Source of the DNA: Spirosoma aureum
GTDB taxonomy: Bacteria; Bacteroidota; Bacteroidia; Cytophagales; Spirosomataceae
Direction: 5' to 3'
Assembly: GCF_011604685.1 (NCBI RefSeq)
Contig: NZ_CP050063.1
Coordinates: 1,448,501-1,512,500, forward strand
DNA: 64,000 nt
Position 1 is the stretch's first letter. The number at the start of each line of letters is the position of its first letter. The notes beneath the pieces are model-generated. The model was not told the DNA's origin. It searched no databases and worked only from the letters and a program-made list of their open reading frames with translations. Positions 18,116-25,990 of this stretch are shown here, piece by piece. The translations under genes and the position numbers were made by a program.

Positions 18116-18286
18116 ATGAAAAAGCAATTCGCCATCAAAGCAGTTCAGGTCTCTAAAGCTATCACGTTGTCTGCCGCTAAAAAAGAGTCTTCCAAATTAC
18201 TATGGCTGTTTGAAGACAGCGTGTGCTGTGGAAGTTTTACTCCAACATTTCAGGGACTTACCCCTAAAACATCCTTCTCTCTTTAA
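18116..18286 (+). CDS. Short Cys-containing peptide, possible modified-peptide precursor
   Basis: 56 aa, ATG to TAA. A basic, Ala/Val-rich N-terminal half (MKKQFAIKAVQVSKAITLSA) is followed by LLWLFEDSVCCGS and a Thr/Ser/Phe-rich tail ending KTSFSL. There is no standard signal peptide cleavage site and no GG motif. It has one of the best promoters in the window, 72 bp upstream, and is followed after 18 bp by the acyltransferase-like gene. The leader/core look, the strong promoter and the neighbour's C-terminal domain suggest a ribosomally made peptide that is modified; this is an inference. It could instead be a short unmodified signal. Confidence 0.55.
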   Translation: MKKQFAIKAVQVSKAITLSAAKKESSKLLWLFEDSVCCGSFTPTFQGLTPKTSFSL

Positions 18287-18304
18287 TTTTATCAGTATAA
18301 GACT

Positions 18305-19420
18305 ATGCCGTCTTCACTGCGTCTTTACAAACAAGAACTTACCCGTTGTCGTGATCACTTCCGGCAGCTTAACCTACAAAAGGAAAGGGGGTATCTGATG
18401 AAACTCACTACGTTCTCAGCGAACGTTGAAAACATCATGCCGTCTATACCTCGTAGCGAACATGAAACACTGTTTCAGGAGTTATTGTTACAACAGATCT
18501 TTACAAACTTCGATCAGAAGTGCCTAACGGCTGGCGATCTTGTAAAGACGCGAGGAGCGCAGGAATATCTTGCCAAACAAGACGGCCCCAGGATTTACTG
18601 TACCTATCACCTTGGCTCATATCGGCTCCTGACAAGTGTGTTGTTTCGCCGGGGAGTAGATTGCATATTGCTGGTCGGTAACAATATGAACCGCACCCAG
18701 GGTGACGATATGACAGAACATATTGAGGCTCTGCGAGAGAAACATGGTTTGACAAATGTCTTCCGTGTTGTTGAAGCGGGGCATCCATCGGCGGGATTAA
18801 CGGTTCTGCGTGAGCTGAAAGCCGGTCGATCACTAATTGTATTTGTAGATGGCAGTCCAGAAACGGCTCCTGAGCCTGGCGAAGAGGATAAATTCCTATC
18901 AGTTCCGTTGGGGAGCCGTAGTGTCCTGACCAGAAAAGGCGTAGGCTACCTGTCACATGCCACTGGAGCGCCAATAATACCGGTTGTCAGTTATCGACAG
19001 CCTGATCTGACAAACGTTCTGCATTGTCTTGATCCGATTCGACCGATTCGGAATAGTGATCGGGATATGTATTGCCGTGAGGCAATGACGCAACTTTATA
19101 AGGCTTTTTGGCCTTATCTGAAGCGATACCCGGCTCAATGGGAGGGTTGGACATTTATCCACTTATTTTTAGAGCCGGAGCTAGCAAAAAATACGCGGTT
19201 TAATGGTTGGCCATCGCGACCGACCTTTAATCAGGACCGCTATTCACTTTGCGATCTGGAACAGGCACCGATTCTTTTTGATCGGCGACTCTATCAGACC
19301 TATGAAATTACGGAAGACCTGCGTGATCTGCTTCTAAACATCAACTCAGTTGATTCGGTAGAAGGACTCGTCGGAAAAGAGATGTTCGGCGAGTTAATGG
19401 AAATGGAGGTTCTCCGCTAA
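18305..19420 (+). CDS. LPLAT/LpxL-like acyltransferase with extra C-terminal domain
   Basis: Up to 371 aa; an alternative ATG at 18398 with a purine-rich stretch before it would give 340 aa. The middle resembles the lysophospholipid acyltransferase family: CTYHLGSYRLL at the place of the catalytic H-x4-D/E, VFVDGSPETAPEP, and GAPIIPVVSYR. The acid of H-x4-D/E is replaced by Arg (HLGSYR), so normal acyl transfer chemistry is doubtful. The last 60 residues (RYSLCDLEQAPILFDRRL, YQTYEITEDLRDLLL) are not part of LpxL and look like the PqqD/RRE-type or radical-SAM N-terminal leader-binding fold. It follows the 56-aa peptide gene closely, so the two are probably one unit. Confidence 0.7.
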   Translation: MPSSLRLYKQELTRCRDHFRQLNLQKERGYLMKLTTFSANVENIMPSIPRSEHETLFQELLLQQIFTNFDQKCLTAGDLVKTRGAQEYLAKQDGPRIYCTYHLGSYRLLTSVLFRRGVDCILLVGNNMNRTQGDDMTEHIEALREKHGLTNVFRVVEAGHPSAGLTVLRELKAGRSLIVFVDGSPETAPEPGEEDKFLSVPLGSRSVLTRKGVGYLSHATGAPIIPVVSYRQPDLTNVLHCLDPIRPIRNSDRDMYCREAMTQLYKAFWPYLKRYPAQWEGWTFIHLFLEPELAKNTRFNGWPSRPTFNQDRYSLCDLEQAPILFDRRLYQTYEITEDLRDLLLNINSVDSVEGLVGKEMFGELMEMEVLR

Positions 19421-19441
19421 GACACTTCCTTCATAATTGAA

Positions 19442-19476
19442 AACGGGCTCAATCCATTCAATGGATTGAGCCCGTT
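19442..19476. terminator. Bidirectional terminator between convergent genes
   Basis: 16-bp perfect arms (19442..19457 and 19461..19476) with a 3-nt loop, between the acyltransferase-like gene and rng. Confidence 0.8.
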
Positions 19477-19524
19477 GATTTATAAAGGTTTATAGGCCTT
19501 CTTTTAGAGGATTACTAGAAGAAT

Positions 19525-21087
19525 CTAGGCGCCACTGCCTGTTTCAATCTCTTCACCAGATTTATTGAAGAATTTGAAATTCACAATACCTAATGAACTG
19601 TCTTTAACGAGTTTGATCCATGATTTATACTTCATATACCATTGGATTTGTTTGGAGTATAATCCCTTGGTATAATAGGCATATAAAAATGGGTGCATTG
19701 CGATTGAAATACCGCGCTCATTTTGTTTTGTCAAAATGTAATCGAGATTGTTTTCGATCACATCAGTAACCAGAACACTAGCCTGAATGGTACCAGTGCC
19801 ACCGCATGTTGGGCAAACCTCGCGAGTAACAATGTTCATTTCGGGCCGTACACGCTGACGTGTTATTTGCATCAGCCCAAATTTGGTCAGGGGTAAAATC
19901 GTAAACTTCGAGCGGTCAGTTTTCATCTCATCGCGCATGATGTCCTGCAGAAGCTTTTTGTTTTCTGCTTTCTTCATGTCAATAAAATCAACGACGATAA
20001 TGCCGCCCATATCACGCAGCCGAAGTTGGCGGGCTATTTCTTTGGCAGCCTCACGATTGACACTAATGGCGGTAGCTTCCTGATCTTCTTCTGAATTCGA
20101 CTTGTTGCCGCTATTGACATCAATAACGTGTAATGCTTCAGTATGCTCAATAATTAGATAACCGCCACCCGGTAAACTCACTGAGCGACCAAATAGAGAT
20201 TTTAACTGTTTTTCTAATCCTAAGGCTTCAAAAACCTTTGCCTTACCATTGTGAAGTTTAACAATTTTCTCCTTGTCAGGAGCAATGGTATGAATGTATT
20301 CTCGAATCTCGTCGAACGACTCGCGGGTATCTACTGTAATGCTCTCAAATGTTTCATTGAGCATGTCCCGTAGAATAGAGGAAGCGCGATTCATTTCACC
20401 CAATACGCGATCTCTGGGTTTGGCATCGGCTAATGTCTTAACGGCCTGCTCCCATTTGGCGAGTGAGTGCTGAAGGTCACGGTCGAGTTCTTCGACATCT
20501 TTGTCCTGTGCAACAGTTCGTACAATAACCCCAAAATTCTGGGGCTTTAATGACGACATAAGCCGTAGCAGACGCGACCGCTCGGCTCGGTCCGTAATCT
20601 TCTTTGATAAATTAACGCCGTCTGAAAACGGCACGAGGACCAGATAACGGCCCGCAATTGAAATGTCGCAGGAAAGGCGTGGACCTTTGGTTGAGATGGG
20701 TTCTTTAACCACCTGAACCAGGATGGGCGCGTTTTTCGTCAGTACCTTATCGATTTTCCCAATTTTTTCGATGACCGGCTCCAGCTGTGTGCTGTTGAGC
20801 CGACCGGTGGTGACGCGCTTGGCGATTACATCTTTAACAAACTTATTGAGCGAATTGATATTCGGCCCTAAGTCCTGATAGTGCAAAAAACCATCTTTTT
20901 CGTGGCCAACATCCACAAAAGCTGCATTGAGGCCTGATGAAAGTTTTTTGACTGTTCCTAAATAAAGATCGCCAACGGTAAAGCTGCTGTCTAACTCTTC
21001 TTCGTGATATTCCAGCAATCTCTTGTTTTGCAAGAGCGCAATCCGATCACCTTTCTGAGTCGAACTGATAACTAATTCATTACTCAC
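19525..21087 (-). CDS. rng: Ribonuclease E/G family
   Basis: 520 aa, RNase G length. Endonuclease for RNA processing and turnover. N-terminal S1 domain (FTVGDLYLGTVKKLSSGLNA, then AFVDVGHEKDGFLH). The DNase I-like catalytic Asp residues are in HVIDVNSGNKS and IIVVDFIDMK, and the zinc link is CPTCGGTGTI. First of a conserved Bacteroidota block (rng, HU, mutY, ssb, gldE). GTG/ATG choice is clear: ATG at 21087. Confidence 0.95.
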   Translation of the reverse strand: MSNELVISSTQKGDRIALLQNKRLLEYHEEELDSSFTVGDLYLGTVKKLSSGLNAAFVDVGHEKDGFLHYQDLGPNINSLNKFVKDVIAKRVTTGRLNSTQLEPVIEKIGKIDKVLTKNAPILVQVVKEPISTKGPRLSCDISIAGRYLVLVPFSDGVNLSKKITDRAERSRLLRLMSSLKPQNFGVIVRTVAQDKDVEELDRDLQHSLAKWEQAVKTLADAKPRDRVLGEMNRASSILRDMLNETFESITVDTRESFDEIREYIHTIAPDKEKIVKLHNGKAKVFEALGLEKQLKSLFGRSVSLPGGGYLIIEHTEALHVIDVNSGNKSNSEEDQEATAISVNREAAKEIARQLRLRDMGGIIVVDFIDMKKAENKKLLQDIMRDEMKTDRSKFTILPLTKFGLMQITRQRVRPEMNIVTREVCPTCGGTGTIQASVLVTDVIENNLDYILTKQNERGISIAMHPFLYAYYTKGLYSKQIQWYMKYKSWIKLVKDSSLGIVNFKFFNKSGEEIETGSGA

Positions 21088-21117
21088 AAGATGAATGAAC
21101 GGTTAAGAATGGCTATA

Positions 21118-21167
21118 TAAAAAAAAAGAAGCCACGCTCGGGCTTTACAGACCGGCACGAGGCTTCC
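21118..21167 (-). terminator. Terminator after the 29-aa mS38-like gene
   Basis: GAAGCC at 21128..21133 pairs with GGCTTC at 21161..21166; on the minus strand a run of at least nine Ts follows. Confidence 0.7.
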
Positions 21168-21173
21168 AAAATG

Positions 21174-21248
21174 AGTAGGCAGTAGGCAAGTTTACAATAG
21201 GCAGCTATCGGCAAAAAATCGACTGTAAACTGCCGACTAACTTACTAC
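21174..21248. repeat. Heptamer-type hairpin overlapping a stop codon
   Basis: Units like AGTAGGC and AATAGGC at 21174..21205 face GTAAACTGCC/GACTAAC-type complements up to 21248. The right end covers the stop codon of the 29-aa gene, so the repeat reaches into coding sequence. Confidence 0.55.
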
Positions 21249-21334
21249 TTTTTCTTGTGCCGGTTTTTTCTGAGCCGTTTCTTCCGCTTGTGAGTGGCAA
21301 TCTTGTGCCGTTTCCGTTTTTTACCGCAAGGCAT
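21245..21334 (-). CDS. AURKAIP1/COX24 (mS38-like) basic mini-protein
   Basis: 29 aa, ATG at 21334, stop at 21245. The sequence MPCGKKRKRHKIATHKRKKR and then LRKNRHKKK is the very basic AURKAIP1/COX24 domain that is conserved in Bacteroidota. By analogy with mitochondrial mS38 it is probably a small-subunit ribosomal protein. Too short for ordinary gene calling. Followed by a terminator and placed near rng, which suits an RNA-related role. Confidence 0.9.
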   Translation of the reverse strand: MPCGKKRKRHKIATHKRKKRLRKNRHKKK

Positions 21335-21485
21335 AGTGCGAATGCTGTTTAATGGTTGAAAATACATGTCGACTTACCAGTCGGTAAGCCCTAAAAAGTT
21401 GTATAGTTTTAAAGTTGACTAACAATAGAGCGTTGACTTAATCATCAACCAGGCGGCTCTATAGTTTTTCAACTGTATAACTCAC

Positions 21486-22352
21486 TTACTTTAACCGCTC
21501 TTCGTATTCCTGAACAGCGGCCAGAACCTGTGGATCTTTCTCCTGCTTTTTTACCTGAGCCAAGACTTTCTTTGCTTCCTCTTTTTGTCCTGATTCGGCT
21601 AGGCTTACGCCCAGATAAAATTGTGCTTTTCGGCTGGCCGGATTGGTAACTAAAATCTGACGGAACCGTTCAACAGCACGCTCATACTGGCCTGACCGCA
21701 TTGACAGAAGCCCGAGGTTAAATAAGGCCAACTCATTGGTTGGATCCTGCTTCAACACATCGCGCAAAAGCATGATTCCCTGCATTGGTGTATCCGTGTT
21801 AACATAGGTCATCGCCATATTCGCTTTGGCCGCTAGTAAACCTGGATTCTTTGCAAGGACTTGTTGATAAAAACCGCGGGTTTTTTGACCCAGCATTGCC
21901 GTTTTCGCTTCGTCGACAGCAAATGTGTACGCTTCAAAATACTGATCACCTGCCTGAAGCAAATTCTGTTCGGTTGGTTGATCCGTGGCTAACAGACCGG
22001 CATAATAAGCCGCGCTATCATACTGGGTAACTTCCCGGAACAGGGCAATTAACTTTGCTGCCGATGCTTCTTTCTGAACAGATCCGGTCGCCAAAAACTG
22101 AGTTTTCAGCCGATCCAGCTGTTTCTGCTGTTCAGGTGATAGCGGCTTTTGATGAATCGTTGAGCGATCTGGCGCTCCGTTACCAGCGGTTGCCCCTGGC
22201 TGAGTAGCCATAGGCGCCTGCGTCGTCCGACTTCCCGGCATGGATTCACTCAACTGTTTGGTCTCGTTACGTACAACAACCTTAGGCAAAGTATATAACC
22301 CTGCAGTTAAGGCCGTAGCCAACACAACAACCAACAATATTGACTTATTCAT
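21486..22352 (-). CDS. TPR-repeat protein with N-terminal anchor
   Basis: 288 aa. N-terminal hydrophobic segment (MNKSILLVVVLATALTAGLY) acts as signal anchor. A Gln/Pro/Thr-rich linker follows, then three or four TPR units between about residues 110 and 275 (for example NELALFNLGLLSMRSGQYER, RKAQFYLGVSLAESGQKEEA). Presumed periplasmic scaffold. It stands at the usual place between rng and HU in related genomes. Exact partner unknown. Confidence 0.8.
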   Translation of the reverse strand: MNKSILLVVVLATALTAGLYTLPKVVVRNETKQLSESMPGSRTTQAPMATQPGATAGNGAPDRSTIHQKPLSPEQQKQLDRLKTQFLATGSVQKEASAAKLIALFREVTQYDSAAYYAGLLATDQPTEQNLLQAGDQYFEAYTFAVDEAKTAMLGQKTRGFYQQVLAKNPGLLAAKANMAMTYVNTDTPMQGIMLLRDVLKQDPTNELALFNLGLLSMRSGQYERAVERFRQILVTNPASRKAQFYLGVSLAESGQKEEAKKVLAQVKKQEKDPQVLAAVQEYEERLK

Positions 22353-22417
22353 GGTGGGAACTAATCACGTCGCAAATGCCTGGACTGATGCTCAGCCGGT
22401 GGGGACCGCTTGTTTGC

Positions 22418-22720
22418 TTACTCAGCCGCTACTTTGGCTTTGTCGCTGGTTTTCACTTGCTCAACGAAAACCTTGGCGGGCTTGAAGCTCGGGATGAAAT
22501 GCTCATCAATCACCATAGCGGTGTTTTTCGAGATGTTCCGGGCTACCTTCTTGGCTCTTTTCTTGTTAATGAAACTGCCGAACCCTCTCACATAGATATT
22601 CTCTCCCTCGGCCAACGAGTCCTTAACCACCGAAAAGAAGGTCTCAAGAGTGTTCGTTACCTCGGCCTTATCGATTCCGGTCTTATCGGCGATCTCTGCA
22701 ATTACGTCTGCTTTCGTCAC
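22418..22720 (-). CDS. hup: HU family DNA-binding protein
   Basis: 100 aa with a GTG start. Histone-like dimeric DNA-bending protein. Motifs: MTKADVIAEIADKTGIDKAE at the N-terminus, FFSVVKDSLAEGENIYVRGF, then GSFINKKRAKKVARNI in the DNA-binding arm, and FIPSFKPAKVF after it. Its promoter box lies about 62 bp upstream. Confidence 0.95.
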   Translation of the reverse strand: MTKADVIAEIADKTGIDKAEVTNTLETFFSVVKDSLAEGENIYVRGFGSFINKKRAKKVARNISKNTAMVIDEHFIPSFKPAKVFVEQVKTSDKAKVAAE

Positions 22721-22781
22721 GACTTCTTAAACTTTAACGTTTACTGTGTTGTTGAAAATTCGGGTGTCAAAAATGGGAGCA

Positions 22782-22789
22782 CAAAGGTA
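22782..22789 (-). promoter_or_regulatory. Bacteroidota -7 promoter box of the HU gene (TACCTTTG)
   Basis: Exact TAnnTTTG on the minus strand, 62 bp before the GTG start of HU, in the divergent gap to mutY. Confidence 0.65.
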
Positions 22790-22816
22790 GCGGTTTCTGA
22801 GAAATTATAAAACCCT

Positions 22817-23950
22817 GTGTTCCAGTTTTTCATAATCAACGACGCTTTTTCTTTTTTTATTTTGAATTGGCAATCAGACCTTAACGTCAGTGAAACCGTA
22901 TTTGTACCTAGTCTGGAGCGCTGGTATGAGTACCATAAACGCGACTTGCCGTGGCGTCATACTCGCAATCCGTACTATATATGGCTGTCGGAAGTCATTC
23001 TGCAACAAACCCGCGTTGCGCAGGGAAAACCGTATTATGAACGTTTCATAGCGGCTTATCCAACGATTAACGACCTGGCTCATGCCGATGAGCGCGAATT
23101 GCTCCGTCTCTGGCAAGGGCTTGGGTATTATTCCCGTGCCCGGAATTTACATCAGACAGCTCGTCATATAACCGAACAACTGAACGGAAAGTTTCCGGAA
23201 ACATACCATGAGTTGTTGAAAATGAAGGGAATAGGTGTTTATACGGCTGCTGCCATCGCGTCTTTTGCGTTCGGAGAGCGGGTATCGGTTGTTGATGGAA
23301 ATGTTTATCGAGTGTTAGCCCGCGTGTTTGGAATCGACGAAGATATAACCACGACCAGTGCTAAAAAAACATTTGCGGCACTGGCAGCACGGCTTATTCA
23401 GCAAGCCAATGATCCGGCAACCTACAATCAGGCAATCATGGAATTTGGTGCGATTCAGTGTACACCGGTAGCGCCCGATTGCCTGTTATGCCCGGTTCAG
23501 CAGCAGTGTGTCGCGTATTTGACAGGTCAGCAGAATCGATTACCCGTTAAGGCTAAAAAAGCGCCCGTCAGGAATCGATATTTTCAGTATCTTATTTTTA
23601 AGAACGGCGACAAAATCGCCATGCGGGAACGCACGGATCGGGATATCTGGCAAAATCTTTACGATTTCTATCTGCTTGAAACTGACGAGCCTAAATCAAT
23701 GTTACGTGACCTGTTATTGCCTGATTCGGTGAACGAAATAGTGCAGCAAGGCGTTCTGTCGACTATGCCGACGGGAGCAATGCAGTTACTATCTCATCAA
23801 CGAATTCAGGCGATGTTCTATGTAATTGACCTGCCGGATAAGGTGGCAGGACATTTGCCGACAGGTTTAAAATGGTATTCACAGGCCATGATTGGAGACC
23901 TCCCCAAGCCTGTTTTAATTGCTAACTATTTGGAAAAGTCGTTTGGATAA
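22817..23950 (+). CDS. mutY: A/G-specific adenine DNA glycosylase
   Basis: Up to 377 aa. Removes adenine mispaired with 8-oxoguanine. Helix-hairpin-helix LLKMKGIGVYTAAAIASFAF with the catalytic Asp in VVDGNVYRVLAR, and a 4Fe-4S loop C-x6-C-x2-C-x5-C (CTPVAPDCLLCPVQQQC). The C-terminal part is the NUDIX-like 8-oxoG recognition domain. The start is uncertain: only GTG (22817) or TTG (22862) codons are in frame before the conserved LERWYEYHKRDLPWR. Confidence 0.95.
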   Translation: MFQFFIINDAFSFFILNWQSDLNVSETVFVPSLERWYEYHKRDLPWRHTRNPYYIWLSEVILQQTRVAQGKPYYERFIAAYPTINDLAHADERELLRLWQGLGYYSRARNLHQTARHITEQLNGKFPETYHELLKMKGIGVYTAAAIASFAFGERVSVVDGNVYRVLARVFGIDEDITTTSAKKTFAALAARLIQQANDPATYNQAIMEFGAIQCTPVAPDCLLCPVQQQCVAYLTGQQNRLPVKAKKAPVRNRYFQYLIFKNGDKIAMRERTDRDIWQNLYDFYLLETDEPKSMLRDLLLPDSVNEIVQQGVLSTMPTGAMQLLSHQRIQAMFYVIDLPDKVAGHLPTGLKWYSQAMIGDLPKPVLIANYLEKSFG

Positions 23951-23973
23951 GTGCGTTTATTTCAGTATCTTTA
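23942..23973 (+). promoter_or_regulatory. Probable ssb promoter inside the mutY 3' end
   Basis: TTTG at 23942..23945, a 20-bp gap and TATCTTTA at 23966..23973 (7 of 8 with TAnnTTTG), 52 bp before the ssb start. Confidence 0.6.
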
Positions 23974-24025
23974 ATCTCTTTAAGCCCTACGCATTTTTTC
24001 ATACGTAACTAACAAAACACAGAGT

Positions 24026-24562
24026 ATGGCAAGCCTTAATAAAGTAATTATTATTGGTAACGTTGGCAACGATCCGGAAGTCCGCTACCTGGATGGCGGC
24101 TCAGTTGTTGCCAAATTCAGCGTTGCTACTAATGAACGATACACAACCCGTACTGGAGAACAGGTTGAATCAACGGAGTGGTTTCGAATTGAAGTCTGGA
24201 ATGATCAGGCTAAGACAATTGAAAAATATGTACGTAAAGGCCAGCAGATTTATGTAGAAGGTCGCTTGCGGACAGAGACATATACGGACCGGGAAGGTAA
24301 AGAACGGTTTTCACTTGGCGTTCGTGCTACCACGTTCCAGTTTTTAGGTGGGCCTAATGATCGTCAGGATGGCGGTTCATACGAAGCACCGGCGCAAACC
24401 CAACAGCCTGCTCCGCGCCAGCAACCGGCACCGCAGGCAGCACCAGCCCCGCGTCAGCAAGCTGCCCCTGCTCCACAGGCTGCACGTCAGCAGCCACCGC
24501 GCAGGGAGCCTGATCCGGTACCTTTTGAGAGCAATAGTGGTGACGACGATCTTCCGTTCTAA
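24026..24562 (+). CDS. ssb: Single-stranded DNA-binding protein
   Basis: 178 aa. OB fold in the first about 110 residues (MASLNKVIIIGNVGNDPEVR, GQQIYVEGRLRTETY), then a Gln/Pro/Ala-rich disordered linker and the acidic tip GDDDLPF that recruits partner proteins. Full-length and typical. Part of the mutY-ssb-gldE run. Confidence 0.97.
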   Translation: MASLNKVIIIGNVGNDPEVRYLDGGSVVAKFSVATNERYTTRTGEQVESTEWFRIEVWNDQAKTIEKYVRKGQQIYVEGRLRTETYTDREGKERFSLGVRATTFQFLGGPNDRQDGGSYEAPAQTQQPAPRQQPAPQAAPAPRQQAAPAPQAARQQPPRREPDPVPFESNSGDDDLPF

Positions 24563-24601
24563 ACCGCTCAATGCTCTATTGTTGAACGAGATTTAAGATA
24601 C

Positions 24602-25948
24602 ATGGACCCTAGTAGTGATCCTCTTCCCCGACAGGTGCTCCCAGCCGCAGATGGCTGGGGCACCTATTTTGATTTATACGCCCCTTATGCGGGTCTGATT
24701 CTATTACTATTGTTGCTGGCCGGCCTGGTGTCAGCTTCCGAGGCTGCATTCTTTTCTCTTTCCCCAGATGACCGCACGCGTTGTCGCAATAGCATACAGC
24801 CTGGCGATCAGCGTATTGCCATGTTACTCGACCGCCCGAAACGACTGCTGGCGTCGTTGGTCATCTTTAATAATTTGCTGAATATTGCCATTGTTGTGAT
24901 TGTTACTTACCTGACCTGGGAGTTCTCGCAGGCTTACCATGCTTCGGGATGGGTATTATCAGGAGTAACATTAACCACAACGCTGGCAATTGTACTTTTT
25001 GGTGAAATCGTGCCGAAGGTATATGCCAGCCAGAACAACATGACAGTTGCCCGGCGAACGGCCCCACTAGCACAAATTGGGCTTGCTGTATTACGCCCAC
25101 TGGCCATGTTGCTTGTTAATCTGAGCAACCAGGTCGATAAGCGGGTTGAGCGACGGGGCTATAAATTGTCGGTCGAAGAGCTTAGTCAGGCCGTCGAACT
25201 GACAGGCACTGATGCGACGACAGAAGAAAAAGAAATTTTGAAAGGTATTGTCAATTTCAGTAACCTGACGGCTCGTCAGGTCATGCGGGCACGACTCGAC
25301 ATTTCGGCTGTAGCAGACGACTTGACATTCTCTGAACTAATGACTCAGATCAATGCATCTGGTTATTCACGAGTGCCTGTTTATAAAGAATCACTGGATC
25401 AGATTGATGGGATCTTATACATCAAGGATCTACTGCCCCATATCCATGAAGATGACTCGTTCCGTTGGCAGTCCTTAGTGCGTCCTGCCTTCTTTATCCC
25501 AGAAAATAAAAAAGTTGATGACCTTTTACAGGATTTCCAGAAACGCCGGGTGCATATCGCTATTGTTGTGGACGAATATGGTGGCACACGTGGGCTGGTA
25601 ACACTTGAGGATATTATTGAAGAAATTTTTGGGGATATCAACGACGAATTTGATGATGAAACGCCTGTTGGCTACCATCGTGAAGATGAGCGGACAGTAG
25701 TTTTTGAAGGTAAAGTACCCATCACTGACGTTTGCCGGGTGCTGAATGTCGATGCCACTACATTCGAATCGGTGCAGGGCGATAGTGAATCGCTGGGAGG
25801 ATTATTACTCGAATTATTCAGCCGTTTGCCTAAGCCTGGTGATCAAACAACGTATGCCGGGTACACATTTTATGTGTTATCGGCCGACGACAAGCGTATT
25901 AACGAAGTCCGGGTTACGAAAGATGATCCTGCTGATAATAAAGCCTGA
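24602..25948 (+). CDS. gldE: Gliding-motility-associated GldE (DUF21-CBS-CorC_HlyC)
   Basis: 448 aa. N-terminal membrane DUF21/CNNM domain (YAGLILLLLLLAGLVSASEA), then a pair of CBS domains (from about residue 215; VPVYKESLDQIDGILYIKDL and RVHIAIVVDEYGGTRGLVTL) and a CorC_HlyC C-terminal domain (TTYAGYTFYVLSADDKRINE). Named GldE by its place after ssb in Bacteroidota. The usual next gene, gldD, is missing here: the next gene is on the other strand. So a general transport/CorC-type role is as likely as a role in gliding. Confidence 0.88.
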   Translation: MDPSSDPLPRQVLPAADGWGTYFDLYAPYAGLILLLLLLAGLVSASEAAFFSLSPDDRTRCRNSIQPGDQRIAMLLDRPKRLLASLVIFNNLLNIAIVVIVTYLTWEFSQAYHASGWVLSGVTLTTTLAIVLFGEIVPKVYASQNNMTVARRTAPLAQIGLAVLRPLAMLLVNLSNQVDKRVERRGYKLSVEELSQAVELTGTDATTEEKEILKGIVNFSNLTARQVMRARLDISAVADDLTFSELMTQINASGYSRVPVYKESLDQIDGILYIKDLLPHIHEDDSFRWQSLVRPAFFIPENKKVDDLLQDFQKRRVHIAIVVDEYGGTRGLVTLEDIIEEIFGDINDEFDDETPVGYHREDERTVVFEGKVPITDVCRVLNVDATTFESVQGDSESLGGLLLELFSRLPKPGDQTTYAGYTFYVLSADDKRINEVRVTKDDPADNKA

Positions 25949-25990
25949 AATGGCGGTTCGTCAATAGGGACGGGACAAATCGGATAGTTG

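Noticed and set aside
18210..18398. 62-aa frame overlapping the peptide and acyltransferase genes
   Set aside because: It overlaps two better-supported genes in other frames and has no own promoter.
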